From contig OX235279.1 in NCBI GenBank assembly GCA_944472155.2, forward strand, positions 157,688,199 to 157,752,198: 64,000 nt of DNA, read 5' to 3'. Positions within the stretch are counted from its first letter, which is position 1. Every line of letters starts with the position of its first letter. Origin of the DNA: Trichobilharzia szidati. Its lineage: Eukaryota > Platyhelminthes > Trematoda > Strigeidida > Schistosomatidae. The position numbers were made by a program, and so were the translations under genes. The notes beneath the pieces were generated by a model. It searched no databases. It saw only the letters and a program-made list of their open reading frames with translations, and was not told the origin of the DNA. Below are positions 11,931-22,984 of the stretch, in pieces.

Positions 11931-12109
11931 ATATTGGAAAAAAGATCAGTAAAGGATAATGAACATTCGGAAATAATAATATGAGTGTTACTGATCAATT
12001 ACAATCAGATGGGAAATAAGACGAGTGTTTTTTATAGTCATAATAAGTGACTTGTTAGAATGTTGTGATGTGCTTGAATTGAAATAGAATTTTAAGATTA
12101 TTTATTATC

Positions 12110-12760
12110 CTCCTCTGATTTAACTTGTGGTAATAATATCTTCCATATTTCTGGTATTTGCATTGAGTCATTCCTATTGCATGTGTTGGGTGTAGACTCG
12201 ATGAACAAGAATTCAGTAATCAACCTCTCTCTCCACCTACATAGATTACTTTTTAGAATTTTAACCCTCTCACACCTCCCTATTTCTGGATTGTGTGTTA
12301 ATGCATGCAGTGCAATTGCTGAGGTTTTTTTCTAAATTACTTATCTTCTCGGAGTCAACCATTCATACCTTAGCTAAATTCTTATGATTCGACAATCTGA
12401 CTACCCCCGACCTACTAGTTTGACCTATGTAGTTGACCTGACTCACAGTCATTGTAGGGTATTTTGTAAATTATATTATTTTGTCTAATTGGGTCAACCG
12501 ACAGAGTCCTTTAACCTACAGAGCTTGTCCGTAAGTGATTTTGTAGGTTTATATGCCACTCTAATTCCTGCTTTATTCAGAATCCCACGTAGGGTCTCAG
12601 ATGTTCTTATATGGTGTAACTGTAAATTTCTTATATTCTCTCTTATTAATGCTATCATTACTAGCTTCACAATTATTTTAATTTTGTTTTTGGCCTTTAC
12701 TGATCTTCCTAATGAATTTTATAGGATAGCTATTTGACACCAACGCTTCTTCTATCTGTT
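12110..12760 (-). mobile_element. Penelope-like element: linker and GIY-YIG domain remnant
   Basis: Minus-strand frames give SETLRGILNKAGIRVAYKP and DKLCRLKDS, then YKIPYNDCES. After a frameshift comes NYIGQTSR, then NHKNLAKV, SAIALHALTHN, VKILK, and ERLITEFLFIESTPN. This is the order seen between the RT and the C-terminus of PLEs, and YIGQTSR is the GIY-YIG endonuclease signature. Frameshifts and stops make it a relic. No RT part is visible next to it. Confidence 0.75.
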
Positions 12761-13024
12761 TTATTTCATCATTTAGGGCTTTCCTTGTTCTACTTAATGA
12801 TACTGCTCAGTTTGTCAGACACTTAACTAAGCCTGCCTTAACAGTTAACGGATGAGATGAATTAAAGTCTAAATATCTATTGCTTCATGGGAAAAGGCAA
12901 TAAGACTATACTAGGTTGGCAAGATATAGGAAACACTGACTCATGATGAGTCTCCTCTTGTTTCTAAAAGTTGCTTATTCTCTGGTAAGAATCTTGAAAA
13001 GCATATTATTATTGCCGTTAATAT

Positions 13025-13510
13025 TTTCTGAGGTTCCTCATGGAGCATAGGGCTTCAACAGAACATTTTATTTCCATCCTCTTTTTCTGTAATCCTCTTC
13101 AGCTGATTCCATGATTGCCTACAAGCTTTCATCTCTACTTCACACTATCTCGCCTCGAACAGATGCCCAACTCGTCATTTCCCACTCAGGTACCAATAAA
13201 AGGCTTGGTACACGACATCACTCAACGGTCTCCCCGGGGTGTATCCAATCCACCTTCGGCACTGTCGCCAGAGTTCCTTGTTACTAATCCTTTCCGGCTG
13301 ACCATCAGATTTTTAGTATGCAGCCGGCGAAAGTAGATGTTGATAAAAATCTACAGGCTGTTCGACTTGCTTTCGGTGACACACCTAAACTCTGAACCAA
13401 ATCAAAGCACTCAATGAATTCATATCAGTACTGAAAATCTGACACGTATACTCTCTGCTCAGTTCAGTAGATTTTCAGACTCATTTCAGATTGAGGAATA
13501 CAACGTCAAG
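13025..13510 (-). mobile_element. LINE-A 3' fragment
   Basis: It begins with the reverse complement of the LINE-A tail (ctgaggttcctcatggagca and 'tagggcttcaac'). It runs through the C-terminal WN-KR-like region and a segment equivalent to 5810-6060. The rest of the element is missing. Confidence 0.65.
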
Positions 13511-14270
13511 TTTATCAGTTCAAAATCTCTACATCCTTTCATTTTATTCATTTGAGTAAACTTGTTTAAAGAGATAAAATTCTTTGCTTTGCAAATACTT
13601 GATTGATATCAAGTTGGATCACGAACTGACACATCAGCTAGAGAAACAAACATTGAAAACCAGGGGGTACTAGTACCTCTTTCGTTTTCCAATTGCCATG
13701 GAACAAATCTAACAATGAAGGATTCACATTTTAACTATTGAATCAAAATTACGAGAATTCCAAAAGCAGTCAAATTAAGAAAAAATAATATATCTGCTCG
13801 AGATTATGTTACTGAAATTTTGACGACTTCTCATTCTTCACGGTGTGTTTCACTTACTGTCTTGATTGCTAATCATGGCATCAAGTCAATCAAATATTGT
13901 GATTTAAACAAGTTCGGTTTCCAATGGAAACGGTACTGCAATCTCATCTCGATCTGTGTAAATTGCAAATTCCTTCTCTGATTCATGGTGTTACCAGTTC
14001 GCCTAAGTAGCTGGCGAGAAATCGAGTAGTTTGAACTAATTCGCATCCCCAAGCTGCAGCGAACCGCGCACAAGGTTGATGAGTTTGTTCGCTTCAAACA
14101 ACCGAAACCACCGTGGGCGTTTAGAAAACTTTGATTTGATTGCCTAGCACATTATTCAATAAATATACTCATATATTGTATTTTTGTTCCTATAGTTATG
14201 AACGGTACATGTGAGCTCCAACCGTTGCTTGAAGTTCAAGTAGCGATGGTGATGTAAGCATGGTGTCCAA
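13511..14270. repeat. Dispersed repeat of unknown type (part)
   Basis: 13905-14010 resembles 61040-61130 ('ttcggtttcca', 'tgtaaattgca', 'gtcaccagttc' and 'gcctaag' type blocks). The motif around 14271-14310 also recurs reversed at 60710-60745. No coding recognised, so its class is unknown. Confidence 0.4.
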
Positions 14271-15364
14271 CTACTCATCTAAATCAATCAGTAGTACATA
14301 GTTTAGTTATCATTAGTTTATTTCGGTAATTCCTTTAACCATAAACTGTCGTATACAGTTGACAAGATCCACCGAAATACAATGACGTCGCCTAATCCTG
14401 TTCAATTAGTTCTCTTGCTTGATTGCCAATAATTATAACAGTGTACTCCAAATGAGTTCCTAACTGCCTTGTTGTTTAAAGAAGAACGTCTGAAAGCCTT
14501 CAACCTATCCAAACCCATTGTGACCATGAGTAGGTGAGTGCTTTGCCCAGCTTTTGTCTAGATTAGTGGGACGATGCGTCATTCTAGATCTAGCTAAATG
14601 CCTATATTCCGATAGAGTCTAATTTAGCCAAATGTGCTAGTTCAAAGCATGCAATTGACCTCACACTCATTGTATGCTTTCTGGTCAATTGTACTTTTTT
14701 TTTGTCTCAATTCGATAGGTCTGCTACCTAAAAGGACAAATTTATCTCTGAATTAGTTGTGTCACCCTAACTCTAGTCAGCCCCTTCTACTTAGCTCGCT
14801 GGCTAGCTGGCTAGCTAACATAGATTGACACTATATATTTTTTAGTGTCCTAAAGTTAGAACATTGTATGCATGACTCATAGGTTAAGCATATTTCTAAC
14901 AGCAGTTAATGTATATTTTGTTTTTATATTTCGTCATGCTCTACTCAGTCATAGTAAGATAGAAAGTGGCTGAAAAAGTCAAATCAACATTTAGGTGTAT
15001 GATATAGGGCCTCGACTTCAATCAATCTACATTCAGAAAATGCGTAGGCGTATAAGCTAAGAAGACTATCAGCAGACAGTATAAGCAGACTTAAGAATGA
15101 GAAATATTCTCACGTCACATGAATTAATAAAAGGCCGTTATGAAGAGAAGGCATTCTGGTCAGTTATTTCACCCCCACCCCCAACTCCACACCAGGTTCT
15201 TACAGTTAGAAAATATGTATTATTTACACCATTGAAATAACAGCCAGTGATTTGATGGACACATTTTTTGGACACAGAAAGGCAGATTACACCTGGGATG
15301 AGAAGTTGTATTGTATGACAAAACAAATATCTTGAGCGCATTGACACTACAAAATATTGTAAAG

Positions 15365-15378
15365 TGCCAGACTAGTTA
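15365..15378 (+). other. Empty insertion site (pre-integration allele in left arm)
   Basis: tgccagactagtta occurs once here. Its reverse complement is duplicated at 22971-22984 and 25700-25713, flanking the LINE-A element in the right arm. It records the site before insertion. Confidence 0.85.
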
Positions 15379-16659
15379 GTCATAATAAATTCAAACAATG
15401 TGGGGAAGATGAATTGCCAGTTTAGTTTAAGGTGGTAAAATGTGTCAGGTGATGAATACTATCTGATACACAATGGAAGAATGCAGCGTTAGTCAGGAGA
15501 CAGTAAGATTGCTTTGAGTAGTCGTCCATCATGAAATAGTTAAAATGTGGAGAACAAAGCAAATATAGTCATAGACGGCGAAAAGAGATAATTTAATAAT
15601 TCCCATTGTAGCATTAAGAACACAATATTCAGCGAAGAGACTCTTTTCAACGAATTTATCATCAAGCTGTACAGTCGTATATATATACATATATATATGG
15701 TTTTGAAGAAATTATTATTTCCGGTGAGGAAATTACATCAAAGGTGTGAATACATGAGACAATAATAATATTAATAGTATGAAATGCACTTAAAATATCT
15801 GTGATCATAATCATAGTTAAATGTCAAGTAGCAAAACAATCACTGTCATATATAGAATAATACATAAGGTGTATAGATGTTGGAAACGGGTGCATAATTA
15901 TAGGATTAGTAGGCGAACATAAAATGTTACATAACATGGTGTGAAATTTGATAAGGTAGAATTCAATAGTGTAAAGATGAAAATAAAAATTAATAATTTT
16001 GGATTTAGAATAACGAGTGGGACAAGTGGAAACAATTCAGAGTGAGAATAATAATAATAACAGTAATAAAAATAATAATAATTGTAATAATAAGTTAAAG
16101 GTTCATAGAATAACTGAATAAACAAAATAAATAAATCTATGTATGTATGCGCTTACATAGACTCAGACAATAGAGTCAGACAGAAAGAAGCACAGTTCCA
16201 AAATGTTAGCTTATAGTTAGGTCGAGTGAAAAATTCATCACAAACTGAAGACAGTAAGTACACTGTTCGAAATGTATACATCACGTTGTTCAGATTCATC
16301 ACTCTGTCTTTTAGTTACGCTATGCAAATCTCTGTGTGTTGGATTGGTTAGTTTGCAATGTGGTGGGTGGGTGGGCAAGTGTTTATAAACCTGAACTTCT
16401 AGTGACCAGGATGTGCAGGCAACCGATGTATGGATGCAACTCGATCAATTTCGTATAAGAGAAGAAAATGTTAAAAATTGCGTACCTTTGGTTAACCTCT
16501 CGTCAGGCTTTACTTTACTATCACATATACAATTTCCTACAGCCGGTCCCCTTTATTAGTTTGAATAATTTAAGAACGAACATATTTACAGGATAATATG
16601 AGCTCGTTTTATTTCGTCGACTCTTCCGTCAACTGCTTGCATCCTACATGAACCAGTAA

Positions 16660-16682
16660 GTAATATATATATATATATATAT
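16660..16682. repeat. (AT)n microsatellite
   Basis: A TA-repeat run; the mirror position in the right arm (about 21727-21735) is much shorter. Confidence 0.9.
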
Positions 16683-16994
16683 GTTACAAAATTGTATCTG
16701 CACATACTTTTTACAGCGATTTCCAGTGATAAATAGATAGAAAGGAAGTATATAAGCAACATCATTTCAAAGATGATGTAAGGAGACAATTATTTAGTGT
16801 TAAATGTGTAACTATATATATATGGTAATTTGACATAGGGGTGGAGTTGTGATTCATCTTGGATACAAGGATGAATTAGAGACAAAATACAAAATAGAAC
16901 AGAACAACAGGGTGAATTTATACATATTATGGTGGAGAATTCAGGAGAGCGGTAGAGGTGGATAGAGTACCTAGACTGTATGGACACTTACATG

Positions 16995-17143
16995 AACTTT
17001 CCCTTATTATTATTATTCCCTTATTATTATTACTAGTATTATTACTATTATTGCTATTAGCATTACAGTTATTTCTCTCATTCTTCTTCTTCGTATCACT
17101 ATTATCATTATTATTATTGTTGTTGTTGTTGTTATCAATGTGA
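16995..17143. repeat. ATT-rich microsatellite cluster
   Basis: Imperfect ATT repeats give long asparagine- or leucine-rich open frames on either strand. This arm has an extra roughly 16-bp unit compared with 21300-21420. Confidence 0.85.
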
Positions 17144-17517
17144 TCACATTGATCACCACCTTTTGCATTGATTGTCATATGCCTGAGCTGTAATTCTATT
17201 TCCACAGTGACTTCTATTGTCTGTGATTAACAACTCCACTATGCTATGGTAAAGCCCAATGAGAAGTTACCCGAAGGTAAGCATTTGTTTGTATCCTCTT
17301 CTCGAACTACTCACGATGTGAATATTTTAGATTTTGGAACGACTTGAAGTATGTTGGACTAATTGTCAAGCTGGTTTTATTGTTGACTAATAACTGAAAG
17401 GTTTAGAAGTGCCGTTTTTTGCAGCATTTTTACAGTAAGTTTACAGTTTAATACCTAGCACTTTTCTCTTCACATGAAATGAGTACCAAATGAGTTATCA
17501 TAGAGATTTTTATTTAA

Positions 17518-18255
17518 TCATCCTAGCTTAAAGTCTTTTACAATTGCTCCTAGTTCTGCCCGATAAAATTCAAGGGGAGAGTTGTGTATATAGAGAGAAT
17601 ACTCAGAGGCCGACAAGCTCATATCAGCCAGTTTCTTGCATGAGTTCAAGAGTCTGTCGACAACAGTATTAACGAGTTGATTTAGCGGTACCTCATTCAC
17701 TCAACCGTGAACTTTTAGTGCCCGTCCCAGTGCGATGGTCTTTCTTAAGTAGCTCGGGAAAGATTAAGTGGAGCAGTAAAGAAGGATAAGGAGAATACAA
17801 AAATTAATAAACTTAGAAATTCGAGAGTGAGTGAAGCCGTTTTGTCTTAATTTCCCTACCTGGACAGTCAGACGAAACATCTTTTTAGTGATCGACATTA
17901 TGTGGGAAAACCAGGAAAGATCAGAGGAAATAATATGTCCAAGGTATTTAACATTTGATTTAGTTTCAACCTCCATGCCATCTACGATATTGGAACCATG
18001 AGAACTAATCATTTCATGTGAGTCGAGCTAGCATGTGAAAGGTAAATTAACAACCTGGCATCTCGAGGGATTTAGACTTAGACCATTTGAAAAGAACCAT
18101 TGACTAATTTCTAATAAAAGTCTCTTCAGTTTTAAACAATCGGACTGAGATGTAGCTGGCTTGGAAATAGTTAGATCACCGGCATACCTGATGAAACTGG
18201 CTTCACCATAACGAGTCAAGTCATCTAAGGAGAAAGAGCATGTCCCTGAAAGACA
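17518..18255 (-). mobile_element. CR1-type LINE RT fragment
   Basis: Minus-strand pieces in order are FIRYAGDLTIS (motif C, where the usual ADD is AGD), LLLEISQWFFSNGLSLNPSR, VKYLGHIISSDLSW and LTVQVGKLRQNG, ending in a short decayed tail. The same family occurs at 31850-32487 and 57880-59010. The altered motif C and the stops mean it is inactive. It lies in the spacer of the large inverted repeat. Confidence 0.75.
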
Positions 18256-21040
18256 GCGACTACTGTAAACAAAGTAGTGGAAGAATTTCCTCTACATTTA
18301 GTGTACTGCGTCCTATTAGGATAGTAAGAATGGGGTCATTTATCAATCCAGCAACGTGTTTGTGTCAGAACAAGTTTCTTTAATAAAAGAAGCCTAGATA
18401 CAAAGTGAAAGATAAATGTGTTATCCGGAAGACACACTGAACGTATTTAGCATCTCTGTCCAAACTGGAGATAATATTATGATAAAAGAAAACAGTACCA
18501 ACTCAAGTTCATCTACCATATTTATAGGCAAATCGTTAAAATTCTTTAATGAAGGTTCAACGTATAATCAAGTACAATTTTTCCGTTATTTTCAAAAATA
18601 GTGAGGCAACAGCAGCAGTTTTAAATTTAACATATGGTCCACTTCATGATTTAGGCACCAGAACAATCTTAATGTCTTTCTAAGAAGCGGGTACAACGTT
18701 TGTGGGATATGGTACATTGAAAATATCGATAAGTGGATGACATTAAACATCCGAATATTTTCTGAGGATAACAGCGGCCACCTCACCTGGATCTCAAGGT
18801 TAGGAAGGCTTCAATCACCATATGCACTAAAAAACATCTGCACTCAGCCCAGGAAAGCGATCATTCTTTTCATTTGTAGCATCACAAATCGTCACATCCG
18901 CTGAATGAAGTTAGAAGGACTTACTAAATGTGCCAGAACCAAGTGAAGCAGGATTATTATTTATTTGCTTTCCACCAGTAATTTCCTAGAATATTTTCCA
19001 CATATTCGAAGAGATTCTCAATGGTAAGGATTTCCAGTCTGTGTATTTACAATTCGATCAAATTGTTCAGTCATTTTACACCAGGGTTGTCTTTCATTTT
19101 ACATAACCTTTTCTTTTCTCGATAAGGCTTCCTAAGTTGAAAAAAAGGAAGAACTTTCAAATTTTATGAAGAGTGTTCCTTTTTGGCAGCAAACATTCAG
19201 AGAGAATTTAAGATTACCTGTTATATTTGTGATATTACCATCTAGTTCTTGTTCAGTAAATGTATCCTAGTCTGTATCTTTTAAAATGCTTCTGAGAGTC
19301 TGTGTATTGTCCTAAGAGGAACATCTATGTTAAGTACCAGTGAATCAATAATATCGATAGATTACAATTCAGAATCAAATGAAGTGATAATATGCATCTA
19401 AATGTAGGGTAAATAGAAGAAAATGATATGGAATTTATGAATCTATAGGTTCCACAACGAGCCACCCAAAGTAGAAGTAGTGATTTCACCTGTTTTGTTT
19501 AGATGCATAGCTCCTGTTGTTTTGGGCAAATCGCACTAACCTCTGCTCTTTAGAATATTCTTTAGCTAAAGGGTTTCAGCGATTTATTTGGTATCTCATA
19601 GATGATGGAAAAAGATTCTTCAGTGTGCTGCCTTTATGGCCTGTTTTGACCTGTTGATGTTTCTTAGTACAACTTTATTTCACCATCATCGGAAAGAATA
19701 TTCTTTGTTCACTAGTAATCAGCCTTTTCTTAAATACCATTCTTTTGAAGTTTTAAAGAAGGATAAACTAAAATGAAGTGGGTTATAAATGTCACACACC
19801 GGAAAAGTATACATAAAAGTGAATGGTTAAAGGGGAAATGTACCGAAATTACAGCGGGCGAAGACTAGTTAGATGAGGCTTAGTTAGAAAAGTATATATA
19901 TATATATATGCATGTTACATGGAGATTGATTTTGAGTAACATCACAAGCAATCTTCAAGTATCCTAAGGACCCATACAAGACAGTCTGCATCACCGTACG
20001 TGAATGGATAAAACCAACAGTGAAAGACTTCGTGGATTATTGCCACATTTTTGTCTAACGATTACTAACTTCTTTCCAACCTGACTGAATATCGGCAACA
20101 AGTGCTCGTCGTGTGAGATGACTGCTTGACATACGTAACACGTGTACCGTAGCCAAGCCAATAGATGCATCTTCACAATTTCACAGAGTGACTTTCTCTC
20201 TTGCTCCAGAGATGATGCATTTCAAAACATGACAAACGAACCCTTCCTGCTCAACACATTTTACTACTGACCTCGAGTGACTGAAAACCGATACGCATAG
20301 TGAAAAAAATTTTTACCTTTTAACATCTTTACACATTCAACGGTTATTTCATTGAAATGGGGTGCACTGCTGCACCACATTACATATGTCTTTTAATGAT
20401 TGGATAACTGGATTTCACGGCCGTTTCAGGGATAACTTAAGCTGCTAAATGGTAAACAAAGCTTTATGTATGATAATAATCAGACTAATAGAGCTGATTC
20501 AACTTCCCCCAAATAAATAAATAAATAAGCAAAGTAGTCAACACACAAATAATGATCACATTTCTTAGCAATTAATTGGTCACAGGATAGTAATTCACGC
20601 TGAAGGCATGTGATAGATTTTCTGCAAATCAATGAATCAATACATATAGAAGTTCTCATAGTAATAAAATCAAAAGAATAAGGTCAAGATTGATTTAAAA
20701 CAAATCGGTAATAATACCTTTTCTACAACAAGCCTATATTCTCATTGTCTACGTTGAAAATCGCATAATGGGAAATATTGACGAGTATAGTAGTAGGAGT
20801 AGTAGTAGTCATTGTAACTGACAGTTGTCCGGTGGTAAAATGCCAGACAGCCATAAACATGGTCTGGGTTAGACTGAAGGCCTAAGATGGACTCCTTGAC
20901 CTCGAAGAAGACAGCAGGTCAGATATGAGGATAGTATCACCATTGCGACAAAACAACACCAACGCTAGCGAAACTTCAAAGCATGGAGCCATGTTTTCCA
21001 CTCGGAATGTGATCAATTGAAAACAGAGGCAGGTAGGTTA
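18256..21040. other. Remainder of the inverted-repeat spacer
   Basis: AT-rich, with an (AT)n run near 19893-19910 and no convincing gene. Near 20420-20440 the minus strand has 'gaaacggccgt', as in Sm-alpha hammerhead stem III, but nothing else of the ribozyme is recognisable. Confidence 0.4.
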
Positions 21041-22970
21041 TCATCAACAATAAAACCAGCTTGACAATTAGTCCAACATACTTCAAGTCGTTCCAAAATC
21101 TAAAATATTCACATCGTGAGTAGTTCGAGAAGAGGATACAAACAAATGCTTACCTTCGGGTAACTTCTCATTGGGCTTTACCATAGCATAGTGGAGTTGT
21201 TAATCACAGACAATAGAAGTCACTGTGGAAATAGAATTACAGCTCAGGCATATGACAATCAATGCAAAAGGTGGTGATCAATGTGATCACATTGATAACA
21301 ACAACAACAACAACAATAATAATGATAATAGTGATACGAAGAAGAAGAATGAGAGAAATAACTGTAATGCTAATAGCAATAATAGTAATAATACTAGTAA
21401 TAATAAGGGAAAGTTCATGTAAGTGTCCATACAGTCTAGGTACTCTATCCACCTCTACCGCTCTCCTGAATTCTCCACCATAATATGTATAAATTCACCC
21501 TGTTGTTCTGTTCTATTTTGTATTTTGTCTCTAATTCATCCTTGTATCCAAGATGAATCACAACTCCACCCCTATGTCAAATTACCATATATATATAGTT
21601 ACACATTTAACACTAAATAATTGTCTCCTTACATCATCTTTGAAATGATGTTGCTTATATACTTCCTTTCTATCTATTTATCACTGGAAATCGCTGTAAA
21701 AAGTATGTGCAGATACAATTTTGTAAGATATATACATTACTTACTGGTTCATGTAGGATGCAAGCAGTTGACGGAAGAGTCGACGAAATAAAACGAGCTC
21801 ATATTATCCTGTAAATATGTTCGTTCTTAAATTATTCAAACTAATAAAGGGGACCGGCTGTAGGAAATTGTATATGTGATAGTAAAGTAAAGCCTGACGA
21901 GAGGTTAACCAAAGGTACGCAATTTTTAACATTTTCTTCTCTTATACGAAATTGATCGAGTTGCATCCATACATCGGTTGCCTGCACATCCTGGTCACTA
22001 GAAGTTCAGGTTTATAAACACTTGCCCACCCACCCACCACATTGCAAACTAACCAATCCAACACACAGAGATTTGCATAGCGTAACTAAAAGACAGAGTG
22101 ATGAATCTGAACAACGTGATGTATACATTTCGAACAGTGTACTTACTGTCTTCAGTTTGTGATGAATTTTTCACTCGACCTAACTATAAGCTAACATTTT
22201 GGAACTGTGCTTCTTTCTGTCTGACTCTATTGTCTGAGTCTATGTAAGCGCATACATACATAGATTTATTTATTTTGTTTATTCAGTTATTCTATGAACC
22301 TTTAACTTATTATTACAATTATTATTATTTTTATTACTGTTATTATTATTATTACTGTTATTATTATTATTACTGTTATTATTATTCTCACTCTGAATTG
22401 TTTCCACTTGTCCCACTCGTCATTCTAAATCCAAAATTATTAATTTTTATTTTCATCTTTACACTATTGAATTCTACCTTATCAAATTTCACACCATGTT
22501 ATGTAACATTTTATGTTCGCCTACTAATCCTATAATTATGCACCCGTTTCCAACATCTATACACCTTATGTATTATTCTATATATGACAGTGATTGTTTT
22601 GCTACTTGACATTTAACTATGATTATGATCACAGATATTTTAAGTGCATTTCATACTATTAATATTATTATTGTCTCATGTATTCACACCTTTGATGTAA
22701 TTTCCTCACCGGAAATAATAATTTCTTCAAAACCAAATATATATATATATATGTATATATATACGACTGTACAGCTTGATGATAAATTCGTTGAAAAGAG
22801 TCTCTTCGCTGAATATTGTGTTCTTAATGCTACAATGGGAATTATTAAATTATCTCTTTTCGCCGTCTATGACTATATTTGCTTTGTTCTCCACATCTTA
22901 ACTATTTCATGATGGACGACTACTCAAAGCAATCTTACTGTCTCCCCACATTGTTTGAATTTATTATGAC

Positions 22971-22984
22971 TAACTAGTCTGGCA
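22971..22984 (+). repeat. Target-site duplication, 5' copy
   Basis: taactagtctggca immediately precedes the LINE-A 5' end; repeated at 25700-25713. Confidence 0.85.

Larger units (their letters stand above)
14271..17386 (+). repeat. Left arm of a large inverted repeat
   Basis: Reverse complement of 21041-26810 apart from a LINE-A insertion in the other arm, a 92-bp segment here (about 15406-15497) absent there, and microsatellite length changes. The outer end is 'ctactcatct' at 14271; the inner end is 'ttattgttga' at 17377-17386. Internally it is AT-rich with (AT)n and (ATT)n runs. 14440-14780 weakly resembles the PLE at 12.1-12.7 kb on the minus strand. Confidence 0.9.

Noticed and set aside
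15669..15700. TA-rich runs as promoters (also 19893, 29908, 31346, 32488, 33178)
   Set aside because: Simple (AT)n microsatellites with no downstream gene in the right position.
16927..17205. Asparagine-rich open frame (also 21225-21422)
   Set aside because: Produced by ATT/AAT microsatellites read on one strand; the opposite strand is equally open, and the copy is part of the inverted repeat.
20400..20445. Sm-alpha hammerhead in the inverted-repeat spacer
   Set aside because: Only 'gaaacggccgt' is recognisable; the cleavage triplet and upstream box are not.
22275..22535. Tyrosine-rich open frame
   Set aside because: It is an (ATT)n tract inside the inverted repeat; the mirror copy has a different repeat length.
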